64,000 bases of DNA, from positions 265,945-329,944 of the forward strand of contig NZ_JBJURJ010000008.1 of NCBI RefSeq assembly GCF_046098205.1. The letters run 5' to 3'. The notes below the pieces were generated by a model. The model was not told where the DNA came from. It did not search any database and saw only the letters and a list, made by a program, of their open reading frames with translations. The stretch is from Paenibacillus_AR mesotrionivorans (GTDB lineage Bacteria > Bacillota > Bacilli > Paenibacillales > NBRC-103111). Positions 9,462-17,894 of this stretch are shown in pieces. A program made the position numbers and the translations under genes. Each line of letters begins with the position of its first letter. Position 1 is the stretch's first letter.

Positions 9462-10355
9462 GTGGTGAACTCAGCCATTCTTCACTTTATCTCGCCACCC
9501 ATTCCCTACTTCGTGGACTGCGGTCATGCCTATTACGGAGTAGGAGACACCCATATTGACCGGAATTGCCTCGGCGTATTCGATCTCATTGTCGTCCGTA
9601 AGGGCGTCCTCCCCATCGGCGAAAACGGAAACACCTGGGAAATCAAAGAGGGAGAAGGACTTATCCTTCTCCCCAACGGTCATCATTATGGCAGTGCCCC
9701 CTGCAAAACGGATACGGAAATCACCTGGATTCACTTTCAGACCTTCGGCAGCTGGCAGATGTGCCGCGACACCAACGAATGCCTGGGCAACCAACTGGAG
9801 CTGATCGAAGCCCACAAAAAAGCAGTGTTTTTGAACCACGCCGATGCCTGCTCCATTTTCATCTCCAAATACATGAAGCTGTCCTTGAAGGCCATGGAGG
9901 CTTTGGATACCTTCTTTCAACAGGACCATGAGCCGCAATCCCTTCGGAATTGGAAAAGGCAAGCTTCCTTCCAACTCCTCCTGCAGTACCTGGACCGGGA
10001 TCATGCTCCTCCCGCGGACGCTGCCGCGATACGGCTGGCTGAGCAAATCGAGCTATTTATCCGTCAGAATTATGCCAACGATATCACGAATTCGGTGCTT
10101 CAAGAACAGATGAACTACCATCCCAATTATCTGGCGAAGGTGATGATGAAGGTCTATGGGATGACTCCCATGGCCTATCTACAGTATTACCGCCTCGAGC
10201 AATCCAAACGGCTGCTGCTGCAAACCCCCTGGTCCATTGCCCGAATAGCAGGGGAAGTCGGGTTCCGCCATACGTCGCATTATTCCACCTGCTTCTCCAA
10301 GAAAGAAGGTTTATCTCCACTGAGCTTCCGCAGCAAGTTCGCCAAACAGCGGTAA
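9462..10355 (+). CDS. AraC-family transcriptional regulator
   Basis: A 297-residue regulator with an N-terminal cupin-like sugar-sensing domain (about 1-150, with LLPNGHHYGSAP) and a C-terminal pair of helix-turn-helix motifs (about 195-295) ending in the conserved FSKKEGLSPLSFR segment. The start is a GTG preceded by GGAGGGG; a second GTG three bases later is equally possible. It is divergent from the GH127 importer operon and is followed after 37 bp by the GH51 gene, probably in one transcript. By analogy with AraC/XylS regulators beside sugar importers, it probably activates both directions when arabinose or an oligosaccharide is present. The repeated 13-mer upstream is a candidate site. 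Confidence 0.9.
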   Translation: MVNSAILHFISPPIPYFVDCGHAYYGVGDTHIDRNCLGVFDLIVVRKGVLPIGENGNTWEIKEGEGLILLPNGHHYGSAPCKTDTEITWIHFQTFGSWQMCRDTNECLGNQLELIEAHKKAVFLNHADACSIFISKYMKLSLKAMEALDTFFQQDHEPQSLRNWKRQASFQLLLQYLDRDHAPPADAAAIRLAEQIELFIRQNYANDITNSVLQEQMNYHPNYLAKVMMKVYGMTPMAYLQYYRLEQSKRLLLQTPWSIARIAGEVGFRHTSHYSTCFSKKEGLSPLSFRSKFAKQR

Positions 10356-10392
10356 CAGATACATCAACATATACATACTGGAGGCGTGTGGC

Positions 10393-11901
10393 ATGACAAT
10401 AAAAGCAAAAATGACGGTGGATAAAGATTTTATCATCGGCAAGGTTGACGACCGGCTCTACGGTTCCTTCATCGAGCATCTGGGACGGGCTGTTTATGGC
10501 GGCATTTATGAACCCGGTCATCCCGATGCCAATGAACAGGGGTTTCGAAAGGATGTTCTGAAGCTTGTTCAACAATTGCGTGTGCCGATTGTCCGTTATC
10601 CCGGCGGCAATTTTGTATCCGGTTACGATTGGAAGGATGGCATCGGCCCGGTCAGCGAACGGCCAAGCAAGCTTGAATTAGCCTGGAGAACCGTCGAACC
10701 CAATCATTTTGGCATGAACGAATTCGCATCTTGGTCAAAAGCAGCCGGCACCGATGTCATGTGGGCCATCAATCTGGGGACACAAGGCGTCGATGACGCG
10801 CGGCAGGTTGTGGAATATGCCAATCATCCGTCCGGCAGCTACTGGAGCGATATGCGTATCCGTCATGGTTACAAGGAGCCGCACCGGATCAAAACCTGGT
10901 GCCTCGGAAATGAGATGGACGGTCCCTGGCAGATTGGCCACAAAACGGCGGAGGAATACGGAAGAATTGCCTTGGAGGCCGCCAAAGTGATGAAGTGGAC
11001 CGACCCGGCCATTGAATTGGTCGCCTGCGGCAGCTCAGCTCTGGGCATGCCCACATTTGCCGATTGGGAAGCAACGGTGCTTGATCACACCTATGAGCAT
11101 GTCGATTACCTGTCGCTGCATCAATACTACGGTAATCATGAGAATGATACCCCAACCTTCCTGGCCCGATCGCTGCAGATGGATGAGTTCATTCTTAGCG
11201 TCACTGCGATTTGCGATTATATGAAAGCCAAGAAGCGCAGCAAAAAACGCATGTACTTATCCTTCGACGAATGGAACGTCTGGTTCCACAGCAATGCTGC
11301 AGACAAAAAAATCGAGCCTTGGCAAATTGCCCCTGCCCAGCTCGAAGACATCTACACCATGGAGGATGCCCTGGTGGTCGGCTGTTTGCTGATTAGCCTG
11401 CTCAAGCATGCGGACCGGGTAAAGATGGCTTGTCTGGCGCAGCTGGTAAACGTAATCGCCCCCATCATGACAGAAACCGGCGGAGCCGCTTGGATGCAGA
11501 CGATCTATTATCCCTACATGCATGCCTCCTTATATGGGCGCGGCCATTCGTTAGTCCCTCTCATTCAATCCACCAAATACGATACCAAGGAGATCACAGA
11601 CATCCCGCATCTGGAATCCATTGCCGTACACAATGAGGAACAGGGAGAGGTGACCATCTTCGCCGTTAACCGGCATTTAGACGGGGAGTTACCCTTCGAG
11701 GCGGACTTGCGCAGCTTTGGAGCTTGTTCGCTTATTGAGCACCTTGTTTTGGAGCATGCCGATCTCAAAGCCGTCAATACCGCCGCACAGCCCGACCACG
11801 TCAAACCACACAACCGGGGCAACGCCACCGTCAACGGCTCCACTATCTCGGCCAGCCTGAGTAAGGCTTCATGGAATGTTATACGTTTGAGGGTTTTGTA
11901 G
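10393..11901 (+). CDS. abfA: GH51 alpha-L-arabinofuranosidase
   Basis: A 502-residue intracellular hydrolase that releases terminal alpha-L-arabinofuranose from arabinooligosaccharides. The length matches characterised GH51 enzymes. The acid/base E174 lies in CLGNEMDGPW and the nucleophile E293 in LSFDEWNVWF, nearly the same numbering as the Geobacillus AbfA (E175/E294). The N-terminal GSFIEHLGRAVYGGIYEPG is also typical. There is no signal peptide, so it acts on imported substrate. The start has GGAGG nearby, 37 bp after the AraC-type gene. Together with GH127 it would allow both anomers of arabinofuranose to be removed. Confidence 0.95.
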   Translation: MTIKAKMTVDKDFIIGKVDDRLYGSFIEHLGRAVYGGIYEPGHPDANEQGFRKDVLKLVQQLRVPIVRYPGGNFVSGYDWKDGIGPVSERPSKLELAWRTVEPNHFGMNEFASWSKAAGTDVMWAINLGTQGVDDARQVVEYANHPSGSYWSDMRIRHGYKEPHRIKTWCLGNEMDGPWQIGHKTAEEYGRIALEAAKVMKWTDPAIELVACGSSALGMPTFADWEATVLDHTYEHVDYLSLHQYYGNHENDTPTFLARSLQMDEFILSVTAICDYMKAKKRSKKRMYLSFDEWNVWFHSNAADKKIEPWQIAPAQLEDIYTMEDALVVGCLLISLLKHADRVKMACLAQLVNVIAPIMTETGGAAWMQTIYYPYMHASLYGRGHSLVPLIQSTKYDTKEITDIPHLESIAVHNEEQGEVTIFAVNRHLDGELPFEADLRSFGACSLIEHLVLEHADLKAVNTAAQPDHVKPHNRGNATVNGSTISASLSKASWNVIRLRVL

Positions 11902-11951
11902 GCGATTAGTTAGTAGTCAGGCTGCCTTTTCGTGAAATACACCTGACCCTG

Positions 11952-13283
11952 CTAAACCGTAAAGCTGTCGATAGCCTCCCTTAAATGAATAGAAAGCGAG
12001 CTTTGATTTTCCATATTGTGGGCCGTCTCTTGCAGAACCTGATCAATATGCTCTACGCTTGCTTTTACCTCTTGAATGTAACCGGCATTTTGAGATGAGC
12101 TTGCCAACACGGAATCAATAACCGCTTCAATTTGGGTTACAGACGCTTTCATCTGATCTGCGGCACTGCTGACTTCCTCCGATATCGTATGTATCTTCAA
12201 GGCATCTTCTTGATATTTCTTACCGGCTTGGATTAATAATTCATAATCTGCCTTGACGTCCTTATTTATATAATCCAGCATATCCTGTGATCCCGCTGCC
12301 AGGTTGGCGAACGCATCGCGGACTTGTGTAAGGATGCCGTCCACATGCGCGATTGCTTCTGCTGTGCGGTTTGCCAATACTCTTACTTCTGCCGCAACCA
12401 CCTCGAAGCCCTTGCCGTACTCCCCTGCCCTCGCTGCCTCAATGGACGCATTTAATGCAAGAAGCCCTGTTTGTGAGGAAATATCTTTTATATTATCTGA
12501 GATTTCATTAATCTCCTCGACAATTTCACCTGCCTGAATAGCTTGCTTCAGCTTGGCTTGTTTTTCGCTATATGTTTCGTTGGCCCTTGCTAAAGAGACG
12601 TTTACCTCCTGCTCCATTTGCATCGCTCTGGCCTTCATAGAAACGGATGTCAGAAGAGAAACCTCCACCTTCTGCAGTAAATCTTCGTTTGTACGATTAA
12701 TATCAGCGAGGGATACTTCCGCCATCTGTGCAGACTGCGTTAATTTTTCCGCGTCCTCGGCAAGAATAGTTGAAGTAGAATGAATGAGATGAATATTAGC
12801 TACGGAGTTCCGGCTTGCTTCAAGAGTAGAAAAGCTCAATTTATGTAATTGGTCAGAGGTGTCATCAATCTTAACAATCAGTTTTCTTATATTACCCGAG
12901 CTTTTATCAAGGGCTTCGCCCAGGCGGCTGATATCATCACGACCCTCAAGCTGGAGTGTGCCGGCTAAATCCCCTTCGCCCAGCCTATCGGTGTGGAGCA
13001 GAACTTTATTTAATCTTTTTAGTATCAATCGATCATTAAGCAGCGCAATAATTAAAACAGAGATCAGAGTACTTAAACCTGATGAGACGTAAAACCCGAC
13101 ATTCCCATCCAGGTAAGTTGTGCTAATCCCTGCTTCCCCGAACGCCTCCCTGCTTTTTGTCAACGCCAGATTTACAATTTGTCCAATGTTTGTACTAAGA
13201 ATTTGGACAAGCATAACCGGCATTATAAACTTGAACTTCATGGAATGGATGGTCCTTTGTTTGATCTCTTCTTTTATGTTCAT
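11952..13283 (-). CDS. Methyl-accepting chemotaxis protein
   Basis: A 443-residue chemoreceptor with two membrane segments (about 18-38 and 65-83), only a short loop of roughly 30 residues between them, a HAMP segment (about 85-140) and a long coiled-coil signalling domain. The highly conserved hairpin tip (SSQTGLLALNASIEAARAGE) is present at about 265-285. The tiny extracellular part means it is unlikely to hold a normal ligand-binding domain; it may sense membrane state or act through partners. It converges on the GH51 gene with only 50 bp between, and its promoter faces that of a membrane protein of unknown function across a region with a perfect palindrome. Confidence 0.9.
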   Translation of the reverse strand: MNIKEEIKQRTIHSMKFKFIMPVMLVQILSTNIGQIVNLALTKSREAFGEAGISTTYLDGNVGFYVSSGLSTLISVLIIALLNDRLILKRLNKVLLHTDRLGEGDLAGTLQLEGRDDISRLGEALDKSSGNIRKLIVKIDDTSDQLHKLSFSTLEASRNSVANIHLIHSTSTILAEDAEKLTQSAQMAEVSLADINRTNEDLLQKVEVSLLTSVSMKARAMQMEQEVNVSLARANETYSEKQAKLKQAIQAGEIVEEINEISDNIKDISSQTGLLALNASIEAARAGEYGKGFEVVAAEVRVLANRTAEAIAHVDGILTQVRDAFANLAAGSQDMLDYINKDVKADYELLIQAGKKYQEDALKIHTISEEVSSAADQMKASVTQIEAVIDSVLASSSQNAGYIQEVKASVEHIDQVLQETAHNMENQSSLSIHLREAIDSFTV

Positions 13284-13375
13284 TGGGTCTCCTTCATGAT
13301 CATCTGCCTTTAATTCATTATGAGTTGTATATTCATTGGCATAATCATAGCTGATCTATCAAAATTGGATAACGT

Positions 13376-13397
13376 CCAAAAGGGCATGCCCTTTTGG
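13376..13397. promoter_or_regulatory. Perfect 22-bp palindrome in divergent promoter region, shared with 16987-17005
   Basis: Positions 13376-13397 form a perfect 22-bp palindrome centred on GGGCATGCCC with flanking CCAAAA/TTTTGG. Nineteen bases (13382-13400, GGGCATGCCCTTTTGGGCA) recur exactly at 16987-17005 upstream of the MMPL exporter. A TATAAT at 13449-13454 before the rightward gene is a candidate -10 element. The symmetry and recurrence suggest an operator for an unlinked dimeric regulator. Confidence 0.6.
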
Positions 13398-13514
13398 GCA
13401 ATTTGGGCTCTTGATAAAATTGAGCAAGTAAATTTGATTACCCTTTGCTATAATAAACAAGAAAATCAGGGAACCATCCGCAGCTCAGTCATTTAAGACA
13501 TTAGGGAGTACGCC

Positions 13515-14213
13515 ATGACACAACGAAAAACAGGCATCCGGCCTATCTTTATCGCCCGCTATCTGAAGGATAAGAATTTTCGAGTAAGGTTATCTCTCTA
13601 TGCAGGAACGTGCATCAATCTTGCTTCAAGCATATTCCACCTTCTGGCATGTTTATTTTATTCATCCATTTGGTTTGGGGCGGTTGCCGTTTATTATATT
13701 ATTCTCACAATTATTCGGTTCCTTCTAATTCGAAGCGTGAGGTTTGTTTCCATAATGGAAATAAAAGATGATAAGTATATACACGAAATTAGGCGATACC
13801 GTGATACGGGAATTTTGCTCTTTGGATTGAATTTGGCTATGATAAGTGTGATCGTCCAAATCATTTGGCAAAACAAGGGGTATCACTATCCGGGATTAGT
13901 GATTTACGCTTCTGCCGTGTATGCGTTTTACAGCTTAACCCTTGCCATTATTAATATGGTGAAATACCGCAAAATGGATGAGCCTGTTTTCTCCGCTGCC
14001 AAAATGCTTAGCTTTTCGGCAGCATTAATGTCTATTCTGACCCTGCAAACCGCAATGATTTCCCGGTTCGGAGAAGATGATTCCTTCCGGCAAATCATGA
14101 ATGTCACTACAGGCACGATAGTTAGTGCGCTTGTGTTCATAATGGCCGCTTACATGATCGTTCGTGCCAATCAGGCATTGAAAAATCATTACACTATAGT
14201 GGACAATCAGTAG
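13515..14213 (+). CDS. Six-helix membrane protein of unknown function
   Basis: A 232-residue protein that I do not recognise. It has about six hydrophobic segments (near residues 30-50, 53-75, 98-120, 125-148, 165-185 and 195-220) with short charged loops, so it is an integral membrane protein. There is no signal-peptide cleavage site and no catalytic motif. The ATG follows AGGGAG. It is a single-gene unit between a divergent chemoreceptor gene and a strong bidirectional terminator. Its promoter region holds the palindrome shared with the MMPL exporter promoter, so the two may answer the same signal. Confidence 0.75.
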   Translation: MTQRKTGIRPIFIARYLKDKNFRVRLSLYAGTCINLASSIFHLLACLFYSSIWFGAVAVYYIILTIIRFLLIRSVRFVSIMEIKDDKYIHEIRRYRDTGILLFGLNLAMISVIVQIIWQNKGYHYPGLVIYASAVYAFYSLTLAIINMVKYRKMDEPVFSAAKMLSFSAALMSILTLQTAMISRFGEDDSFRQIMNVTTGTIVSALVFIMAAYMIVRANQALKNHYTIVDNQ

Positions 14214-14227
14214 ACTGCTTGAAAAAA

Positions 14228-14258
14228 GGCGCATTCCGGTGATGGAATGCGCCTTTTT
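14228..14258. terminator. Bidirectional Rho-independent terminator
   Basis: A perfect 10-bp stem (GGCGCATTCC / GGAATGCGCC) with a 6-base loop is followed by TTTTT on the plus strand and flanked by AAAAAA on the left, so it works both ways. It ends the 13515 gene and the convergent small-gene unit. Confidence 0.9.
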
Positions 14259-14432
14259 CTATTTTTTTATATGCAATGTATTTGCTGATTTTTTTATTTT
14301 TTGGAGTTTTGCATAACCCATCATGCCTCCAAAAAGAATGAGCACAACTATACCACCAATTATCGTTAGCAAGACCGATAATATTTTCTTCCAAATGTTC
14401 TCTAAAAGTGTTGTTTTTCCACCTACTCTCAT
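14259..14432 (-). CDS. Small single-helix membrane protein
   Basis: A 57-residue protein that starts MRVGGKTTLLENIWKK, with one hydrophobic segment (LSVLLTIIGGIVVLILFGGM, about 18-38) and a Lys-rich end. The ATG at 14432 overlaps the TGA of the upstream 74-residue gene (ATGA) and has GGAG six bases before it, so translation is probably coupled. A TTG start five codons earlier is less likely. The function is unknown. Its position at the end of the MMPL exporter transcript suggests an accessory or host-membrane role, which is inference only. Confidence 0.6.
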   Translation of the reverse strand: MRVGGKTTLLENIWKKILSVLLTIIGGIVVLILFGGMMGYAKLQKIKKSANTLHIKK

Positions 14433-14653
14433 AACCTGCTCCAACAATTGGGGTTGGCCTCCTCTTCTCTATTCTTGTTTATAAGATCGCGTCTGAAATT
14501 CAAAGTAACATTGGATTTTCTTTCCTTAACCTCCGATGCTTCTTCTAAGATCCAACCTGAATTTTCGTAGTAAAAGATGTACAGTGGTTTCATGGTGTTG
14601 CTTACTGTAATCTGGATATATTCATAGCGGGTCCCCTTTACTGTGTGGTCCAT
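14429..14653 (-). CDS. Small conserved-type cytoplasmic protein
   Basis: A 74-residue protein with no membrane segment. The pattern YEYIQITVSNTMKPLYIFYY followed by SGWILEEA and LNFRRDLINKNREE recalls a family of small Firmicute proteins containing YEY...YENFGWEL...LKFKRDRKI; I know no function for it. AGAGGAG precedes the ATG. It starts 37 bp after the MMPL gene and overlaps the next small gene by four bases, so all three may form one transcript ending at 14228-14258. Confidence 0.6.
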   Translation of the reverse strand: MDHTVKGTRYEYIQITVSNTMKPLYIFYYENSGWILEEASEVKERKSNVTLNFRRDLINKNREEEANPNCWSRL

Positions 14654-14690
14654 TCCTTATGCTCCTCTCCAAACTTCGCTCCCGGATAGC

Positions 14691-16904
14691 TTAGAAATCA
14701 GCAGATTCCTTTAGCACCTTTAACTCGATTGGCCGATTGCTGTGGGGCTTGTCGTACTCCTTCATAATGGCCTCTCCTTCAATGTCAAAATTCGGAAGGA
14801 GCTTATCGAGCCATTTCGGGAAGTACCAGGCTGATTTGCCCATCAATGTCATAACAGCCGGCACAATTGCCAATCGCACGACAAAGGCATCAAGTAAAAC
14901 GCCAGCGGCCAGGGTTAAGCCCATCTGCTTAATGATGGGATCGTGAGAAAAGATAAAGCCGGAGAACACGGCAATCATAATAAGGCCTGCCGCGGTTACA
15001 ACCGTTCCATTTTCATTCAGACCCGCCAGAACGGCTTTTTTGGCGTCGCCTGTATGAGCATATTCCTCTCTCATCCTGCTTACCAGGAATACTTCATAGT
15101 CCATGGATAACCCGAACAAAATACCGATGGCGAGAACAGGCAGCAAGAACAATACCGCGCTCGAACCAGGGAAACCGAATAGATCCAGGAAATGGCCGTC
15201 TTGCACAACAAAGACCGTAAAGCCCAGGGTAGCACCGATGGAAAGAACGAACCCCAGTACTGCTTTTAATGGTACAAGGATGGAACGGAATACAACCATC
15301 ATGAGCACAAAGGCAAAGACAACAATCAGAACAGCAAACACCGGCAAGGCACCCATGATTTGATCTGATACATCAATGTTCACAGCAGTAGCTCCTGTTA
15401 CCATTAAAGACATGTTGTTCTCGTCGGAAAGATCTCTGATTTCTTTCACCAGCTCCTTGGTTTCCGGTGCATTAGGACCATCTTCAGGGGTTACACTTAA
15501 TAAGAATAATTCACCCTTCTGGTTTGGCATGGCGGGAGAAGCCTTAACCACATGATCCAACTCATTCAACTTCTTGGACAGGGCTGCCAATTTATCAGGG
15601 GATGCATTTTGTTCATTCGCCGGATCCGCAATCACAACTAGCGTTGAATGGAACCCTTCTCCATAAGCCTCGGTTAACAAATCATAGCCTTGCCGTTCCG
15701 CCGTTTCATACGGCTTGTTGCCGCCATCAGGAAGTCCCAGGTTCAGATGAAAGAATGGAACCATCATAACGGTTAATGCCACAATACCAACTACTGACAC
15801 GATAAGCGGTCTCTTCGTAACAAAGCTGCCCCATTTATTCGTACCGCTTTTCTTATCTGAACGGGTTACCTTAACCAATAACCGGTTGCTCTTCTCCGGC
15901 TTCATCCTATGTCCCATTAATCCCAGGATAGCCGGCACAACTACAATGGCCACGATAATCGATAATAGAACCACTACTGCAGTTGCGACCCCCATCACTG
16001 TCATAAACGGTATCTGAACAACCATAAGTCCCAATAAGGCGATGATGACAGTAATACCTGCGAACACAACAGCATTCCCGGCGGTACCGTTGGCAATGGC
16101 GATTGATTCCTGAACGGTATACCCTTTTTTCAATTGCTGCTTGAACCTGGAGAAGATAAATAAGGAGTAGTCAATGCCTACAGCCAGGCCGAGCATTGCA
16201 GCCAGAGTAAGGGATATGGACGGAATATCAAAGTAATTCGTACCTACCAAAATCAGCAGAACACCGGTTCCAACCCCGATCAGCGCGATCAGTATCGGCA
16301 TTCCGGCTACCAGCAGCGAAACAAACGTTAGCGCCAATATGACATAGGCTAAAGAAACACCCAATATCTCGCCGGGGCCACCTCCTGCTTCGGTTTTCTC
16401 AAATTCCACCGTTCCTCCTAAACCGGTCTGCATGCCTTTATCTTGTAGGATACTTAAACTCTCTTCCACCAGTTCCTTGGATGCTTGACTCACTTCAGCC
16501 GCCGGCGAATGATAGGTAATGACTGCATAACCAATCTGCTTATCCGGATTTATATTAGCCAGTTTATCAGGAGCTGCAACAGAGTTAACCGCCGGGTCCT
16601 CTTTAATCTTCGCGAGCATTTCTGTAACAACAGCTTTATTCTCTTCTGCGTTCAAGGATTCATTGGGTGGTGCCTTCATCACGATGTATGCTTGACCAGC
16701 TTGTTTGCCCCCCGTAAATTCTTCCTCTAAAACCTTTAGGGCTTTCTCAGATTCCGTACCCGGTATGGATACGTCCTCTGTAAATGCGGTACCCATATTC
16801 ATAATGACACCACCTAATACAGCCATAAGCAGAATGAAGGTCAAGATGACCTTCTTGCTATTGGATCCTGCCCATTTTCCCAAATGAAATAAAAATTTCG
16901 ACAT
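14691..16904 (-). CDS. MMPL-family RND exporter
   Basis: A 737-residue membrane transporter in two homologous halves, each with one helix, an extracellular domain and five more helices. The first helix is at about 18-38 and the helix clusters at about 185-330 and 515-700. It is like the YdfJ/YdgH proteins of Bacillus and the MmpL proteins of actinobacteria, which export lipids or hydrophobic drugs using the proton gradient. Typical segments are AAMLGLAVGIDYSLFIFSRF and GILFGLSMDYEVFLVSRM with their membrane acidic residues. The start has a GGGAGGAG site. A plausible promoter (TATGAT about 60 bp upstream) lies next to the 19-bp sequence shared with 13382-13400. No TetR gene is adjacent. Confidence 0.9.
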   Translation of the reverse strand: MSKFLFHLGKWAGSNSKKVILTFILLMAVLGGVIMNMGTAFTEDVSIPGTESEKALKVLEEEFTGGKQAGQAYIVMKAPPNESLNAEENKAVVTEMLAKIKEDPAVNSVAAPDKLANINPDKQIGYAVITYHSPAAEVSQASKELVEESLSILQDKGMQTGLGGTVEFEKTEAGGGPGEILGVSLAYVILALTFVSLLVAGMPILIALIGVGTGVLLILVGTNYFDIPSISLTLAAMLGLAVGIDYSLFIFSRFKQQLKKGYTVQESIAIANGTAGNAVVFAGITVIIALLGLMVVQIPFMTVMGVATAVVVLLSIIVAIVVVPAILGLMGHRMKPEKSNRLLVKVTRSDKKSGTNKWGSFVTKRPLIVSVVGIVALTVMMVPFFHLNLGLPDGGNKPYETAERQGYDLLTEAYGEGFHSTLVVIADPANEQNASPDKLAALSKKLNELDHVVKASPAMPNQKGELFLLSVTPEDGPNAPETKELVKEIRDLSDENNMSLMVTGATAVNIDVSDQIMGALPVFAVLIVVFAFVLMMVVFRSILVPLKAVLGFVLSIGATLGFTVFVVQDGHFLDLFGFPGSSAVLFLLPVLAIGILFGLSMDYEVFLVSRMREEYAHTGDAKKAVLAGLNENGTVVTAAGLIMIAVFSGFIFSHDPIIKQMGLTLAAGVLLDAFVVRLAIVPAVMTLMGKSAWYFPKWLDKLLPNFDIEGEAIMKEYDKPHSNRPIELKVLKESADF

Positions 16905-17268
16905 GGTCCCAACTCCTCCCGATTCCTATCTTTTCTCTTGATGTGATTATCATACCGCAAATACCAAAGCTTGAACTCGTACGTACGGGCATGCCCTTTT
17001 GGGCAAAAAGGGAAAAAAAATACTCGGAAATTAAATCCGAGTACTTTTCTCTCCGTAAACTATCATGAAAGTGTTGCAGAATTAATTAGAAAAAGGGGCT
17101 CTCAAACTCGCGTGGCTTCGTTTATGTAGTACGCTACAAACGCTACGAGACACAAAGTATCGAGGCAGCCGGGATTGTAGTCTACGGATTACCTGCTTGA
17201 ATTGGTCTCCTTTACCCCTATACCACGCCCATGGTCAATTTCCGGACGATTTCGCTCAACGAAAACAA
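16905..17268. promoter_or_regulatory. MMPL promoter region with shared 19-mer, and a hairpin
   Basis: No gene is seen. The interval holds CGTACGTACG (16978-16987) adjoining the 19-bp GGGCATGCCCTTTTGGGCA (16987-17005), then an 8-bp hairpin TACTCGGA/TCCGAGTA (17021-17043). On the minus strand that hairpin runs into eight T, so it could terminate the small membrane gene whose stop is at 17269. I recognise nothing in 17044-17268. Confidence 0.55.
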
Positions 17269-17637
17269 TCAACCTTTTGAAATGAATTTTCTTATTAAAA
17301 AGTTTCTAATTGAAATAATGATGATTTCAGGAACTAAGACAATAATTACAAATAGTATGAAAATTAATGGTAATGATGAACTAAAAATAACTGCGGATTG
17401 ACTCTCTCTATTCACTTCAATCAGAAAGTACCATAAAGGAACCGAAACAACCCACATGATCAATGTTGAAATCAGTAAGTATCGAACATTTTTCCATAAA
17501 AAACAAAATAGAAGGGATATGGCCATTGGTAAAATCCATGTGTCTATCTCTTTACGGAAGCTCAAAAGTACAAAAATGAGCAAAGGATATAGGATTAAGA
17601 TAGGTAATTGAAGCTTCCTATTTGAATATAAACTCAT
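17269..17637 (-). CDS. Hypothetical four-helix membrane protein
   Basis: A 122-residue, very hydrophobic protein with about four membrane segments (near 12-28, 34-50, 52-72 and 85-108) and Lys/Arg-rich ends. GAGGAG precedes the ATG. It is AT-rich compared with its neighbours and has no recognised family, which may point to acquired DNA. It stands alone between the MMPL promoter region and the nrdJ terminator. The function is unknown. Confidence 0.6.
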   Translation of the reverse strand: MSLYSNRKLQLPILILYPLLIFVLLSFRKEIDTWILPMAISLLFCFLWKNVRYLLISTLIMWVVSVPLWYFLIEVNRESQSAVIFSSSLPLIFILFVIIVLVPEIIIISIRNFLIRKFISKG

Positions 17638-17790
17638 AAATAGCTCCTCTTCATAAAAATAGTTTTAAATGAATAATTAAAACCATAGATAAAAGAAATT
17701 CTTTTATTATCCCGTTAAGATTGACACAAATTTTCGTCCCCCTCATCTAGTCTAGGGTTTTCATTGCAATACATATTTCCACTAAATACC

Positions 17791-17828
17791 AAGAAAAGCC
17801 GTCCCTTAACCTTAGGACGGCTTTTCTT
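17791..17828. terminator. Bidirectional terminator downstream of nrdJ
   Basis: A 14-bp perfect stem (AAGAAAAGCCGTCC / GGACGGCTTTTCTT) with a 10-base loop carries A and T runs on both sides. It ends the leftward nrdJ transcript about 65 bp after its stop. Confidence 0.85.
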
Positions 17829-17894
17829 TGCTGGTCTTATGATATTTATTTAGCCCTTTTTTTTTGCCAGACCTTAAAATTTTACTGCAATGCC

